Source: Bolinopsis microptera (lineage: Eukaryota; Ctenophora; Tentaculata; Lobata; Bolinopsidae). Taken from it: a DNA stretch of 60,000 nucleotides. The stretch covers positions 8,547,303 through 8,607,302 of the forward strand of contig NC_087075.1 in NCBI RefSeq assembly GCF_026151205.1. The letters are read 5' to 3'. The notes beneath the pieces are model-generated. The model had not been told where the DNA came from. It worked only from the letters and a program-made list of their open reading frames with translations, and searched no databases. Position 1 is the first letter of the stretch. Every line of letters starts with the position of its first letter. Below are positions 10,804-23,222 of the stretch, piece by piece. Position numbers and translations under genes: made by a program.

Positions 10804-12428
10804 TCCATCAGGTAGTATACTAAATACTGAAGGAATACTTCTAATAATAATAATTCTAACAGTGCTAATAAGTTCTTTCACGGCAACCAGTATATTGTTT
10901 AGACATCCAAATAGGTTGTACTCATTCCATCATCTAGTAGTTTCCGTTTACAGTACACATAAGTAAGACCCTGCTTCCTCAGGATATAGGAGTACATTTT
11001 ACTGTTCTTGTAAACAAATCCTTTGTTTTCCTGATCGCCAGTGGTCTTTGTACGAAGAACTTCAAGATAATCTTCTTTGGACAACGCAAACGCTTTGCTG
11101 ATACCTTTTGAGCTGTATTTGTCTTTTGTTTGGTCTGTGTTGTCAAAACAGAAATACGTTTTGGCATTAAGACCAACGAACCCATCACCTTGCCATTCCA
11201 ATTTGAACAACCCTGTAATTATGACGACGATAACTGTAATATTTGTCGATCCCAATAGTTTTACGTCATTCAAATCACTATAAAGATGAATTCAAAATGA
11301 GAAAAAACGTTTCTAAAAATAAAATAAAAAATTTTAAAAAATGATAGCTTAACGTAAAATGTTACTCGTTTGAGGTATGGTTTACCTGGGGTTCTTTTGT
11401 CGTAGGCCCTATTTTCAAGAGTGTCAGTTCTAGGGAACCAAGTTTTCTTTGCTTTTATCCATTCTTCCCAAAGATCAGGTTTAATAACCTCATCCAACGT
11501 CTTCGCACTTAGAGCAAGGTATAAACTATCTGAAAGGTTATAATTTTCATCAATATTCGTATTCTAAAATAACACATAAAAATGCTTACAATCTACTATT
11601 GTAACACTGTCTTAAAGTTCATTATATTTGGATAGCTATTTTACCCACCAGTGTCCATTTCGAGAAGGCAAAAGTTTTTCCTTTCTATAAAGCGATCAAC
11701 CACGTCGAAGTAGAATTCCAACATCTTAAGTTTTGCCTGCTGGTATACAAAATATCCTAATTGCAGAGGAAGATCATACTTAACAGATTTCTTGAGTCTC
11801 GTAACCTGCGACATAAAAAAGACTCGATAAATTGAATCTGAGATTGTTAAGTTTTTTACTCTGTCCGATTATAAACAGACCACTTTTAACTTTTTAATTT
11901 TAATTATCACGGTAATTGTTTAGGTGTTTAATCTACAAACATACCTCGAAAGTTTCATCGCTGAATTCATCTAAACTGTGGAAAAACGGATCATTAACCA
12001 TTTTGCTTGCTCTTTCTAGGTCACAAAATGTAACGTTTGTGAACTTCGCCTTATTCATTATCGAATGACCGTAAAACCGAATTACCTGAGAACGATTGCT
12101 GGTGACTGGATGATGGTATAAGTAGGAGTTGAAACATATGAATCCAAACATATTAGTATTGGACAGTAAATATCAAAAAATATGTTGTAACAATCCCAGA
12201 AAGTCACTTCTTACGAGGAATTTACAAGAGAATATTAAAGTACAGAAATTTTGTTAATTAATACTAAAGATTTAAGTGGATTTTTATGTAATTATACCTA
12301 GCAGTTTGGAAGTCTCAGCAATCATAGCATCTGATTTGCTGTCGATATCACCTAGAAATTAGTCAAGATATTATTTTTTATTACATATTAAATTGTATTT
12401 ATTTTAATATTTATAATTAATTTTTATA

Positions 12429-12535
12429 ATTCATTCATTCATTCATTCATTCATTCATTCATTCATTCATTTCATTCATTCATTCATCATTCATTCATTC
12501 AATTCATTCATTCATTCACTTCATTCATGCATGCA
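12429..12535 (+). repeat. (ATTC)n microsatellite
   Basis: About 100 bp of ATTC units with a few interruptions, at the left edge of the satellite-filled polymerase intron. A similar, purer tract lies at 16,130-16,288. Confidence 0.95.
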
Positions 12536-12659
12536 TACATTGACTGAATTCCTTCACGTTATCAACGGGATATGGAAATCTTTCAAACCGACTCGATAAA
12601 TCTTTCATTGGTTATTATAAGATTAAAAATAAATAAGTAAAATATTTGAGAACTATTTA

Positions 12660-14735
12660 GCACCATTGAACAACATTAGGCAAGATTATACATCAGTGAG
12701 TAACGTTGAGCAACATTCGACAACATTTGACAATATTTAACGATATTAGGTAACATTAGACAGCATTACTAACATTTGAGCAACATTTGAACAACACTCA
12801 GCAATATTCAGCAATGTTTAACAACATTTAAGCAACATTTAAGAATATTAGGAAACATTTAAGCAACATTTAAGCAACATTTAAACAAAATTTAATTTGA
12901 GCAACATTTAAGCAACATTTAAACAGCATTTAAGCAGCATTTAAGCAGCATTTAAGCAACATTTGAACAACATTTGAGCAACATTGAATAATATACGACC
13001 AAATGAACAATATTGAGAAACATCTAGCAACATCGAACAACATTAATCAACATTGGTCATTAAGCAACACTAAGCAACATTTGGGCAACATCGAATAATA
13101 TACGACCAAATGAACAATATAATATTGAGAAACATCTAGCAACATCGAACAACATTAATCAACATTGGTCATTAAGCAACACTAAGCAACATTTGGGCAT
13201 CATTTGAACAACACTCAGCAATATTCAGCAATGTTTAACAACATTTAGGCAACATTTAACAATATTAGGAAACATTTAAGCAACATTTAAGCAACAGTTA
13301 AACAACATTTAATTTGAGCAACATTTAAGCAACATTTAAGCAGCATTTAAGCAGCATTTAAGCAACATTTGAACAACATTTGAGCAACATTGAATAATAT
13401 ACGACCAAATGAACAATATTGAGAAACATCTAGCAACATCGAACAACATTAATCAATATCGGTCATTAAGCAACACTAAGCAACATTTGGGCAACATCGA
13501 ATAATATACGACCAAATGAACAATATTGAGAAACATCTAGCAACATCGAACAACATTAATCAACATTGGTCATTAAGCAACACTAAGCAACATTTCGGCA
13601 ACATTTGAACAACACTCAGCAATATTCAGCAATGTTTAACAACATTTAGGCAACATTTAACAATATTAGGAAACATTTAAGCAACAGTTAAACAACATTT
13701 AATTTGAGCAACATTTAAGCAACATTTAAGCAGCATTTAAGCAGCATTTTAGCAACATTTGAACAACATTTGAGCAACATTGAATAATATACGACCAAAT
13801 GAACAATATTGAGAAACATCTAGCAACATCGAACAACATTAATCAACATTGGTCATTAAGCAACACTTAGCAACATTTGGGCAACATCGAATAATATACG
13901 ACCAAATGAACAATATTGAGAAACATCTAGCAACATCGAACAACATTAATCAACATTGGTCATTAAGCAACACTAAGCAACATTTCGGCATCATTTGAAC
14001 AACACTCAGCAATATTCAGCAATGTTTAACAACATTTAGGCAACATTTAACAATATTAGGAAACATTTAAGCAACAGTTAAACAACATTTAATTTGAGCA
14101 ACATTTAAGCAACATTTAAGCAGCATTTAAGCAGCATTTTAGCAACATTTGAACAACATTTGAGCAACATTGAATAATATACGACCAAATGAACAATATT
14201 GAGAAACATCTAGCAACATCGAACAACATTAATCAACATTGGTCATTAAGCAACACTTAGCAACATTTGGGCAACATCGAATAATATACGACCAAATGAA
14301 CAATATTGAGAAACATCTAGCAACATCGAACAACATTAATCAACATTGGTCATTAAGCAACACTAAGCAACATTTCGGCAACATTTGAACAACACTCAGC
14401 AATATTCAGCAATGTTTAACAACATTTAGGCAACATTTAACAATATTAGGAAACATTTAAGTAACATTTAAGCAACAGTGAAACAACATTCAATTTGAGG
14501 AACATTTAAGCAACATTTAAGCAGCATTTAAGCAGCATTTTAGCAACATTTGAACAACATTTGACCAACATTGAATAATATACGACCAAATGAACAATAT
14601 TGAGAAACATCTAGCAACATCGAACAACATTAATCAACATTTGTCATTAAGCAACACTAAGCAACATTTGGGCAACATCGAATAATATAGGACCAAAAAA
14701 TTAACAACATTGAGTATTGAAGCATTAAATAACAT
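12660..14735 (+). repeat. Satellite with ~12-bp unit and ~395-bp higher-order period
   Basis: The basic unit is about 12 bp (AACATTTAAGCA and variants such as AACATTTGAGCA). Divergent units are organised in a higher-order block. The marker GAATAATATACGACCAAATG occurs in pairs 107 bp apart, and the pairs recur at about 12,986, 13,392, 13,782, 14,172 and 14,572 (period 390-406 bp). Copies of the block are almost identical, while the 12-bp units inside a block differ, which indicates recent amplification of the large block. No ORF is supported. Confidence 0.93.
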
Positions 14736-14781
14736 TTGAGTAAAATTAAGCGATATTTGAGTAAATTTTTGAGCAGTCGCC

Positions 14782-14817
14782 TATATAAGGAGAAGGCTGT
14801 CGGGAACAGTTCATTTC
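14782..14817 (+). promoter_or_regulatory. TATA box and initiator of the zinc-finger ORF
   Basis: TATATAAG at 14,782-14,789 is followed by TCATTTC at 14,811-14,817, which fits the initiator pattern YYANWYY. Its A at 14,813 lies 31 bp downstream of the TATA start, the canonical spacing. The first ATG follows at 14,826. The 5' leader would be only about 13 nt. Confidence 0.55.
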
Positions 14818-14825
14818 AATCAGTG

Positions 14826-15461
14826 ATGTCAGTGTTTTGCCCGCTCTGTGATAAACAATTCGCTAACAAGCGAAGTCTGTCCTCACACAAAAGTCGGTTT
14901 CATCGAGAGAACGTACAGTCAGACACAAGCTCTATCGTGTCAAAAGCTAACTCGGATGTGTCTGATGTTGAAATGGATTATCCTGCTGCCACATATTCAG
15001 ATACTGATACAACAATATCTGAAAGATCTCATCAAGACGGTTCTAACTCTGAGGAAACAAGCGGTGATGATGAGTCAAAAACAGAATCTAGTATTGTTCG
15101 ACAACGCAAAGGCAAGCGAAAAGGTGTAGTAATCAAGCAAATAAATAAAAAGGTGAAGATGTCGAAATTACTCAAAACTCTAGACGTCCTGTTACAAAGA
15201 AAATTATGTAAGGAGGAAGACACATGTTTCGACTTTTTATTCTCTTACATAATGAAAACTGAAATTTTTGAGACATTGGAGCAGCTTCTCGTTGACTGTG
15301 GACAAGATATCACCACAATTTTAAGTATGGAAGAGCGAGCTCTATTGGATGCAGTTATCACGACTACTAGTCTATCTGATGTCAACAAACTAATGAACGA
15401 GAACAAAAATATCGTTAGGAAGATTCATGAACTTTATAACCAAAACGTTGTTAACTATTGA
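14826..15461 (+). CDS. Single-exon C2H2 zinc-finger protein of unknown function
   Basis: The first ATG gives 211 residues. The frame is open further upstream, but only through satellite-like sequence with no ATG. Residues 1-30 hold one C2H2 finger (CPLCDKQF then S-L-S-S-H-K-S-R-F-H). The middle is acidic and Ser/Thr-rich (about residues 35-105), then comes a basic patch (RQRKGKRKG) that could be a nuclear localisation signal. The last ~95 residues are predicted largely helical and carry three Cys. I do not recognise this C-terminal part. The gene is intronless and lies in an intron of the polymerase on the opposite strand. It stands about 160 bp from a partial copy of the Polinton TIR, towards which it is transcribed. 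It may be a gene of a related mobile element, either a DNA-binding accessory or a regulator. The frame is intact, unlike that of the surrounding polymerase. Confidence 0.65.
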   Translation: MSVFCPLCDKQFANKRSLSSHKSRFHRENVQSDTSSIVSKANSDVSDVEMDYPAATYSDTDTTISERSHQDGSNSEETSGDDESKTESSIVRQRKGKRKGVVIKQINKKVKMSKLLKTLDVLLQRKLCKEEDTCFDFLFSYIMKTEIFETLEQLLVDCGQDITTILSMEERALLDAVITTTSLSDVNKLMNENKNIVRKIHELYNQNVVNY

Positions 15462-15616
15462 TAAGTATTTGAACATATATAATATATATGATATAGAGTT
15501 ATTGAATATAGTTTTGTTAAAGTTATCTTCAAAAATCTAAACGTGTGTTTCCTTGTCTACATTATAACTTATTTAAATAATACATTATAATTATCATTCA
15601 GTATTCATTCATATAA

Positions 15617-16085
15617 TATAATTTTAGAAAGTAGAAAATATCTAGACCAGTTCTTGACAAGAGATTTGTGTCAATTACATTGCACAGATGTTACTGTAAC
15701 TATGCTGTACAAGGCTTATGGCTATACAATGACGTAGTATTCTTGAGCTGCTGTAGAGTAACCATCCGCATCCTGAAAGTGCTCTTTATAAATTAGATTC
15801 CATATCAAACAGTCAGTGTTACGTGACCGACTACGGTAAAAGAATTAAAAACTTAACCTTAAAGTTAAAGATAATAACAATTAAAGCTTAAGCAGAGTCA
15901 AAATTTACGCAACACACAGCTGAACGCTGAATGATAGTGTAAGCAAAGTTGCAGGTGTTGTCCTGAAACGGTACACTCTGTCCCTAGTTAAATTTAGAAA
16001 GCACATTATTCATTATCTCACTTTATCAGCACACTTTACAAATAAAAGGTCGCCGCGTGCCAGATGTTAACGCTGTTGATAGTGA
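15617..16085 (-). repeat. Partial internal copy of the Polinton TIR
   Basis: From about AGAAAATATCTAGACCAG this segment follows the right TIR (30,478 onward) in the same orientation, with roughly one change in eight bases, up to the part matching CCAGATGTTAA-x-x-x-x-GT-GATAG. It then stops at an (ATTC)n tract and lacks the outer ~250 bp of the TIR. It is more diverged than the two outer TIRs are from each other, so it came from a related element or an older event. Confidence 0.8.
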
Positions 16086-16116
16086 TACTTGGTGTTACAT
16101 TTATATCTAGAGATGC

Positions 16117-16288
16117 ATGCATGCATGCATGCATTCATTCATTCATTCATTCATTCATTCATTCATTCATTCATTCATTCATTCATTCATTCATTCATTC
16201 ATTCATTCATTCATTCATTCATTCATTCATTCATTCATTCATTCATTCATTCATTCATTCATTCATTCATTCATTCATTCATTCATTC
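16117..16288 (+). repeat. (ATTC)n microsatellite
   Basis: A short GCAT run is followed by about 38 nearly pure ATTC units and then a TTA run. All three frames read as Ile-His-Ser-Phe repeats. They are not genes. Confidence 0.97.
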
Positions 16289-17418
16289 GTAAAATATTAT
16301 TATTATTATTATTTTCAGAGCTAGATGAATCAATCATGAGATTCTATCACAATTTGTAGCGTAATTTGATAGTTATGAATCCTAACCTGCTCTTCTATCA
16401 TCAGAGACTTGGTTTGCGAATTTCTCAAAGCACTTTATTGGTCGGAATTGAATGATTTGGTGAATCTTTGTAACCTCGAGACCATGCTCCAAATACCAAA
16501 GAAGCAGAGGGGTGATTAAGAGGATCTTCTGTCCGAACATAGACCCAATCAAATACTTTGTCGGTGAGAACTTTTTACCAGACTCCTCGAGGTAACTGTT
16601 CATGAAAGTACCAATGTTTTCTACCGACACCTCAACGTTTTTAAATATTGGAGTCATCTCAGAAAACTTTGCTTTTAAATGATCTGGTACATGTATGTCA
16701 ACCTCAACAGCTCCAAACAGTGACCCTTTTTTAATCATCGAAATTATATCAGTTTCGGTCAATCGAAATTTTTCTTCGCCAGGGTAATGATACTTGTTGG
16801 CTGGCTTTTCCTTACTACACAGTTCTTTCCAGGAACATTCCCAAATCGTTACCAATTCATGACCTTGTTCTCGAATGTAGCTTTCAATGTTTTTCGTAGC
16901 AATCAGTCGATCATCGAATGACTTCCAACTTTTAGCAGGGGTTTTGCGGTCATATTTCGTATCACTGAAGCAATTCTGACAACCATGATAAAAGCAACCA
17001 TGATACTGATAAACAGTATTTGTCGTCCTGAAAACACATTTCGTGAGTTGCTAATGCAGTTCAATCTGATATTGCTACGAAACTAACGACATCAATTTTG
17101 TTAAATACTTGTATTCCTATGCAATATAATGACAAGAAGTGATTAGTATTTGTATCACGTCGCGATCCTCACCGATGTTTCATTACTTTCTCCAGGTAGG
17201 TCTGCAACGTACGACAAATGAGTATTCAGTAAACACTAAATTAACTTACTTGCAAAATCCATCCACTCGTATTTTCTTACTGCCTACTTGATACTCAGAC
17301 CCATTACGAGCGTGCTGAATATGGATAGTTTCCTTATCCTCAATGGAAGACAGCCAATGCGTTGCCCCATAGGACTGATTTGATGGGTATTCCTTGGTGA
17401 AACCATTAATAGCCTGGG

Positions 17419-18941
17419 TGTCCTCCACGAAAGTTATATCGTAGGTTATATCGTATACTCTAAGATCGATCGTAACTTTACGATCGCGCCTAAAAAGTGT
17501 CCACGAAACATTTTGTACTCTGCGATCATGTAATTTAATTTAATTAGCCTCCGGAGTTTTGTCCACGAAACTCAATTCAAGGTTGATCGTAGAGCAAATT
17601 GTTTTATCACGTGACGCAGTACATTGACCAATAGGAGATTCGCAACACAAGTTAATTCACGCAGTCGGAACGCGCAGCTCTTCCTGCTAAACTGTCCAAA
17701 GCAAGGGTTTCCACCTTGCTGAGAGGGGGCGCCGAGCTGGCGCCACCACCAGTCTTTCACTGCTCCTTTTCAATGTTGCGAAATGTGAAGCTTGGTCCTA
17801 GCAGAGCATGAAGTGTCGATCCATTTCTTCCTAACAGTAACATCCCGCCATTATCTGTCTCCTTTACCGTTGATTGCGTTCACCGACTTCGTTATTGCTA
17901 ACCACAATTTCTCCTTTGCCTCGCTGCAGTTACAGTAGGTGTAAATCTGCCTTTGATAATTATAGCTGTGTTCTTCCCCGCCTCCTGCATAATAACTTGC
18001 ACCTCCTCCGAGGTGAAGTTCCGCTTTCGTTCCTTCTTGACAACTGCAGTTACGGGCTCCGCCTTCTGTTTCTTTCTTTTCCTTTTCCGTAGTGAGGCAT
18101 TGATCATGGTTATCGGCGGGGTTATTCCAATATTCGAAGTAGTGAGGTCGCCATCTGATGTAATTCTAGCGAGGTCAGTGTCTAAAGTTGCTACTGTTAG
18201 GTCAGTGTCCAAAGAAGGTCCTGTCGAATCCGATGAGATCTGTTCAGTATTGGATGAGGAAGGCCGGTCTATAGGATCAGAAGGTGGATTTATAGCGGTA
18301 ATATCAGATACGGTCTGCATGATGAAGGTTGATAAGTAGCAGAAAATAAATTTGAGCGGCAGAAAACTTGACTGTATTATTGACCGTGACGGGATTAGTG
18401 GCCGTGAAGGGATTATTGGCCGTGAAGGGATTATTGGCCGTGAGGGGAATATTCTTTCCGGCGAAGGGAATTATTATCATGAGGTTGTTTATATTTTTAT
18501 CATAGCCAGTGTCCGATATGATCTGAATGGTAATAATTTTTAATTTCGTTTAATAGGTATAGGAAGAAGATTCAGTAATAGCGTAATATCGACCTCCAAG
18601 TTGATCGTAAGTCCCTAAAAGTTGACAAATAGGTGTCGTGAGTTATATCGTAAGTGGCCATTTCTACGATCAACCAAAAGTTCAACTTACGATCAAATTT
18701 TGAATCTACGATCGCGTGATTCACCTCACGCACCCAGCACGCTCCTTATTTGGGTTAATAAGGTGGTAGTAGGATATCATATGTAGATCGTAAAGTTATA
18801 TCGCAAGTAGCTAAAGTTCAATCGTAAGGCTTAATTCGATTAACGTTTCGTGGACAGATTGATAGTAACTTTGACAGTGGATGTCTCACGATCGTAAATA
18901 TTACAGCCTAAGTTTGATCGTAACTGTTTCGTGGAGGACAC
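17419..18941 (-). mobile_element. Harbinger-like element inserted in a polymerase exon
   Basis: The ends are GTGTCCTCCACGAAA on the left and TTTCGTGGAGGACAC on the right. The flanks share CCTGG (17,414-17,418 and 18,942-18,946). This reads either as a 5-bp duplication or, if the TIR starts GGTGTCC, as a 3-bp CTG duplication. The second reading fits PIF/Harbinger elements. Subterminal regions are crowded with ATCGTAA/TTACGAT motifs. Inside is a Myb/SANT-like reading frame but no DDE transposase, so this is a non-autonomous derivative. The insertion splits a conserved polymerase exon. The frames on both sides are open and in register once the element and one duplicate are discounted, so the insertion came after the exon was functional. 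Confidence 0.85.
17780..18320 (-). pseudogene. Myb/SANT-like DNA-binding protein, decayed
   Basis: From ATG at 18,320 the frame gives an acidic/Ser-Thr N-terminus, a basic cluster (KRKRKKQK) and the start of a Myb/SANT-like domain (KRNFTSEEVQVIMQEAGKN), stopping at 17,898. The rest of the domain (W-L-A-I-T-x-x-VNA, then VRKKWIDTSC) continues in other frames down to about 17,780. The domain is therefore interrupted by at least two frame changes. Such proteins accompany the transposase in Harbinger elements and guide it to DNA. Here it sits inside the matching TIRs without its transposase. Confidence 0.75.
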
Positions 18942-21900
18942 CCTGGCGTCTCAAGTACATTCCACAAGGACACTCTTCAGCCATGCACTCTGAGAAAGTT
19001 TGACTTATGTTAATTCCGTAATATATTTGTAACAGTACTACTAGTACTATGTTTCCAATGGATCTAATGGATCTTTAGGTGACAATAGGATTTTGAAATT
19101 TCTGCACGGGCAGAAGCTCTAACCATTATGTCACCTAACCATCCATAGTATTTGTTGCAAAATGCTCCGCATATGGTAATATCCGACCCGTTGAACCGAT
19201 TTTGACTGTTTAAGTAGACAGAAAGTCAATATCAGATAATAGTGCTTGGTATCAACTTGTCACTATATGAACACAATACCTAAACTTTTGAATCCTGATA
19301 ACTAATAAATTGCGTGATACGACACAAATCATGGGCATTACTTAAGTAAAGTGCGTTGGCATCAAATCCCAGTATCCTCGCACAGTAAGGACCGTCTGGA
19401 TCATGTCGAATCTTAGTCTTGCCTGATAAAACATGAACTTTTGTATATAAAAATATAAGTCATTCAAACTCTAAAATCAACCTCATTTTTGGAAAAATAC
19501 CGAGGATATGAGTTACCAAGTGTGCTAACCTGTTTCCTGAAATCTATCAAAAATAATGGCAGGACCTCCAACCAAATTATCTCTGAAAAGCTTGACGAGA
19601 TCCTTGTTCTTTTTATTAAACAGAAAGAATGTTTCGTCTTCCTTGAGGGTCTGGAAGGCTATCCGCTCAGCTATCCCTGGTGCTAAAAACATGGACATTG
19701 GTTATCTAGAAATTGACAAATTAAACAACAATGACTTCATTGTCATGTTTAAAATTATTGGTGTAGGAGCCCTGTAGGAGCTGTCTAAATTAACGATTTT
19801 CTTACCTGATACTGCATCCTTAAACAGATCAACATTTCGATCCGTGTAGTATCTGGTCATATTCTCCAACGCTCGGATAAAAGGTTCAACATCCATGTTG
19901 TTGTAGTACACAAGATAATCTCGGATAGTCCACTCTCTCTCCTCGAAGATAGTCTTGAGATTATCGTAACGCTTTTCTCCGATCGTTTGGGCCTCCGGTT
20001 GGGTTATCGGTTCAGATTTTGTAGGACTGCGATTGATCCACAAAATCTCTTCATCTGTAATTTTCTGTTGACCGACTGGTGGCTCTAGCATATTTGTGTT
20101 CTTGAGGGAGGAGTAGAAGGCTGAATAACAAGGAAATTCTTTAGAATTAAGCTTTGACAGACAATCTAGATACTCGTATGGAAAGAATGATTTGGTGGTA
20201 CTATCAACTCCATATGCTTTGATAAATGAGGCATAGTTGAAACCTGGGGCTATGTAGTACGTCGCATCCAGGAATTTTAACTCTTCTGTTGCTATAACCA
20301 TGTACCCAGTCCCTTTCTTGATCACAAACTTGACAGAGTCAAGCCGTGTCAATAGGGGAGCCAACTCAGACCTAAGGACTTTCAAATCATATCTTGCTCC
20401 ATTAAAACTCAGAACGGGAAGTTGACTGAGGTAAGTTTCGAACTTATCCTGCAAAGGTGAGTTTTCAAGTTGCTCCAAAACGTCAGTGAATTTTTCTCTT
20501 AAAATCATGGTTGATGTTTCACTAATTTCAATCAGGTAGTCAAGCATATCTTTGACCAACTTCTTTTGCTCACCTTCTTTTTCAAGTACAAAACACTGTG
20601 GTTTTTTGAAACCTTTTACATTTGAGCACACGGAGATGGACACAAGTTCATGCTCTGCTGAATAATCTATCTTTTCAGAACTCTCTCGACCTGTTTTCTT
20701 GATCATACACTCAATGTCGAAAGCAGCCAGATATGGAAACTTTCTGTTTTCTTTCGGAACCTTGATACCTACAGACTCTAACTCATCAAATATAGTAGGT
20801 TTGATCGTGAATACCCCACTTCCATAGTTCTCTTTCACACCTCCCTCACAATTTTTAATGTGCCGATGGAAGTTACCAGAATGAGACCAGATCTTATCAC
20901 ACTTCTTACATCTATAAGAGTTTGAATACAATTCTAGGTCCTTGACGAAACTAAAGTGGTCCTCATGAAGATGAAGATTCAAAACCTTTTCACCGTCAAG
21001 TGTGGACCGAAATATCAAATCTGTATCACGATTTTCTTTTTGTGTGTAAACATTGATCGCAATGTTAAAGATTCTGGATATATCTTCAAGTTGTTCAAGG
21101 AAGACACCGTCAAAGTTTGTAATAGAGGCTTCCGTACAGTACTTTTTTAAGAGTCTGTTTGTTGCTCTTTCCAAACCATTTAGAGGCGTGTTAAGGAGTA
21201 ACGCCAAACACCTGAAGAAACATTTCTTATCGGTGTATGGTTGTCCCTTTTTGTCCTTTGTCAAAGCATTAAGACCCTTATTATTCAGAAGATGCGGTGG
21301 TAGTTCAGCAAAAGATCCTATGGCTATTCCTGGTAGCTTGAAAATGAAGAACTCAACATTTGTCACCTTAACAAAAACCCACTCAGTACTTGGACGTTGA
21401 ACTTTGCTAATGAGAGAAATACTTTTCAGTGACTGGATGAAAGAGTTTTTATCCATAGAGTTACGAATAAGACTTGGTTTCACGAATAGGAGTTGATTGT
21501 TTTGCGAACTCCAATTAAATCTGTACTCTCCAGAAGTCTTATGTTGAAGAATCAAACCCATGGAAATGTTCACCTTAAAAGCGTTTGTCTGAGCTCTGAA
21601 CACTTTCTTAAATAAATAAACCAACTCAGTCGGACTGAAGCTAGAAACTTGAAAATTGTACCTATTCATCAACCTTCCTAACTTCACTTTTGTACCAATA
21701 AACTTTCCGAAGTTCTTATAGACATCAATGTACTCTTCTTCTACTGCTTCCCCGATCGGACTTGGTGTTGAATCGACAGAATCACCATGGTGGAATTGAA
21801 GATTTAAATCCATCATGTGTACACTCTTGTGCTCCGAAAATAAGTTTGACTGAACACTTATACCACAGATTTCACACCTTATTCGACAACGATTACTTTT

Positions 21901-22289
21901 CTGATGACGTTCGAGATTATCATTTCTAGTCACAGAATCACATCGATCACAGGTCGTTATCTTGTGCTGAAATTATATCCATTTACGAAACTAGAAACAT
22001 GTATAATAATTTTAGCGATAATTGTTAGTATAGTGATACTGATGATTATCAAATAAATTTTAATTCTTGCCGTTTGAATATTGATACAGACAACACACGT
22101 AATTGACATACAAGCTGCACGTCGTTCATAAACTTACCCGATTTGCAGAAGAACTCCTTGTGATATTATCACTCTGATGTTCATGTTGGTCGTTATGTTC
22201 ATTGTCTACAGTCTGAAAGTCGGGAAAATGTCATGAAGAATTTCAATTATTTACAGATTTAATGTTATTGACAACATAAACGGGTTCTT

Positions 22290-23118
22290 TTGCGATAGTC
22301 AAAACGCGACAACTAGCGCTGGATGGCGACAACTAGCGCTATCCAGCGCTAGTTGTCGCCATCCAGCGCTAGTTGTCGCTATCCAGCGCTGGATAACGCT
22401 GGCCAGCGCTAAATATATTTGTTCGATAATTGTCGCTATGCAGCGCTAGTTGTCGCCATCCAGCGCTAGTTGTCGCCATCCAGCGCTGGTTGTCGCTATC
22501 CAGCGCTAATTGTCGCTGGCTATGCGACACTGTCGCACGCGATAGTTTGCGATGGCCAGCGCAACTGGCCATCGCAGAAAACAGTTCGATAACTAGCGCG
22601 CTGGCCAGCGCTAGCCAGCGCTGGCCATCGCTGGCCAGCGCAATGTATCAAAATCATATAATTATAATTGCGATATTACTCGTCAGCCAGCGCTAGCCAG
22701 CGCTGGCCATCGATAGCCAGCGCAAAATGTTTGCGATATTACTCGTCAGCTAGCGCTGGCCAGCGTAATGTATCAAAATCATATAATTGCGATATTACTC
22801 GGCAGCCAGCGCTGGCCATCGATAGCCACTGCAAAATGTTTGCGATATTATTATTACTCGTCAGCTAGCGCTGGCCAGCGCTAGCTAGCGCTAGCCAGCG
22901 CTGGCCATCACTGGCCAGCGCAATGCATCAAAATCATATATTTGCAATATTACTCGTCAACCAGCGCTAGGTAGTGCAAGTTATAAAAATCAAATATTTG
23001 CGATATTAATCGATGGCTAGCGCTGGTTAGTGCTGCCCAGTGCAATATACCAAAATCAAATATTAGCGATATTATTTATCGTCAGCTGACGCTGACTGAC
23101 CAGCGCAATATATTTGCG
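22290..23118 (+). repeat. AGCGCTGGC satellite, left arm
   Basis: Units of GCCAGCGCTA/GCTGGCCATC and GTTGTCGCCATCC alternate with a spacer (GATATTACTCGTCAGC then an AT-rich run TATCAAAATCATATAATT). ORFs here, rich in Ser/Ala/Arg/Trp, are products of the repeat and not genes. Confidence 0.9.
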
Positions 23119-23222
23119 CTTAACGCGGGTGATACTCGTAAAATTGGAAATATTTTTTCAAATCCAAGTCCAACTCGGTGCGCATTTATATGTAAAGGAA
23201 CGGTTATAAACCTACATCTACA

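Larger units (their letters stand above)
12298..16386. other. Polymerase intron filled by foreign sequence
   Basis: Between the 54-bp exon carrying KLLG and the exon ending at 16,387 lie, in order: an (ATTC)n tract, a ~2.1-kb satellite, a zinc-finger ORF, a partial TIR copy and a second (ATTC)n tract. None of it belongs to the polymerase reading frame. Part of the intron looks like a fragment of a second, related element. Confidence 0.75.

Noticed and set aside
12660-14735. A CRISPR-like array
   Set aside because: The repeat is a continuous satellite without unique spacers, and the DNA is eukaryotic.
14736-14825. N-terminal extension of the zinc-finger ORF
   Set aside because: The extension has no ATG (it would start at TTG) and runs into satellite sequence. 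The TATA/initiator places the start at 14,826.
16064-16359. ORFs of Ile-His-Ser-Phe repeats in three frames
   Set aside because: They are translations of an (ATTC)n microsatellite, with no start context or flanking exon support.
20956-21400. Plus-strand ORFs opposite the polymerase exon
   Set aside because: Antisense shadows of a conserved coding exon.
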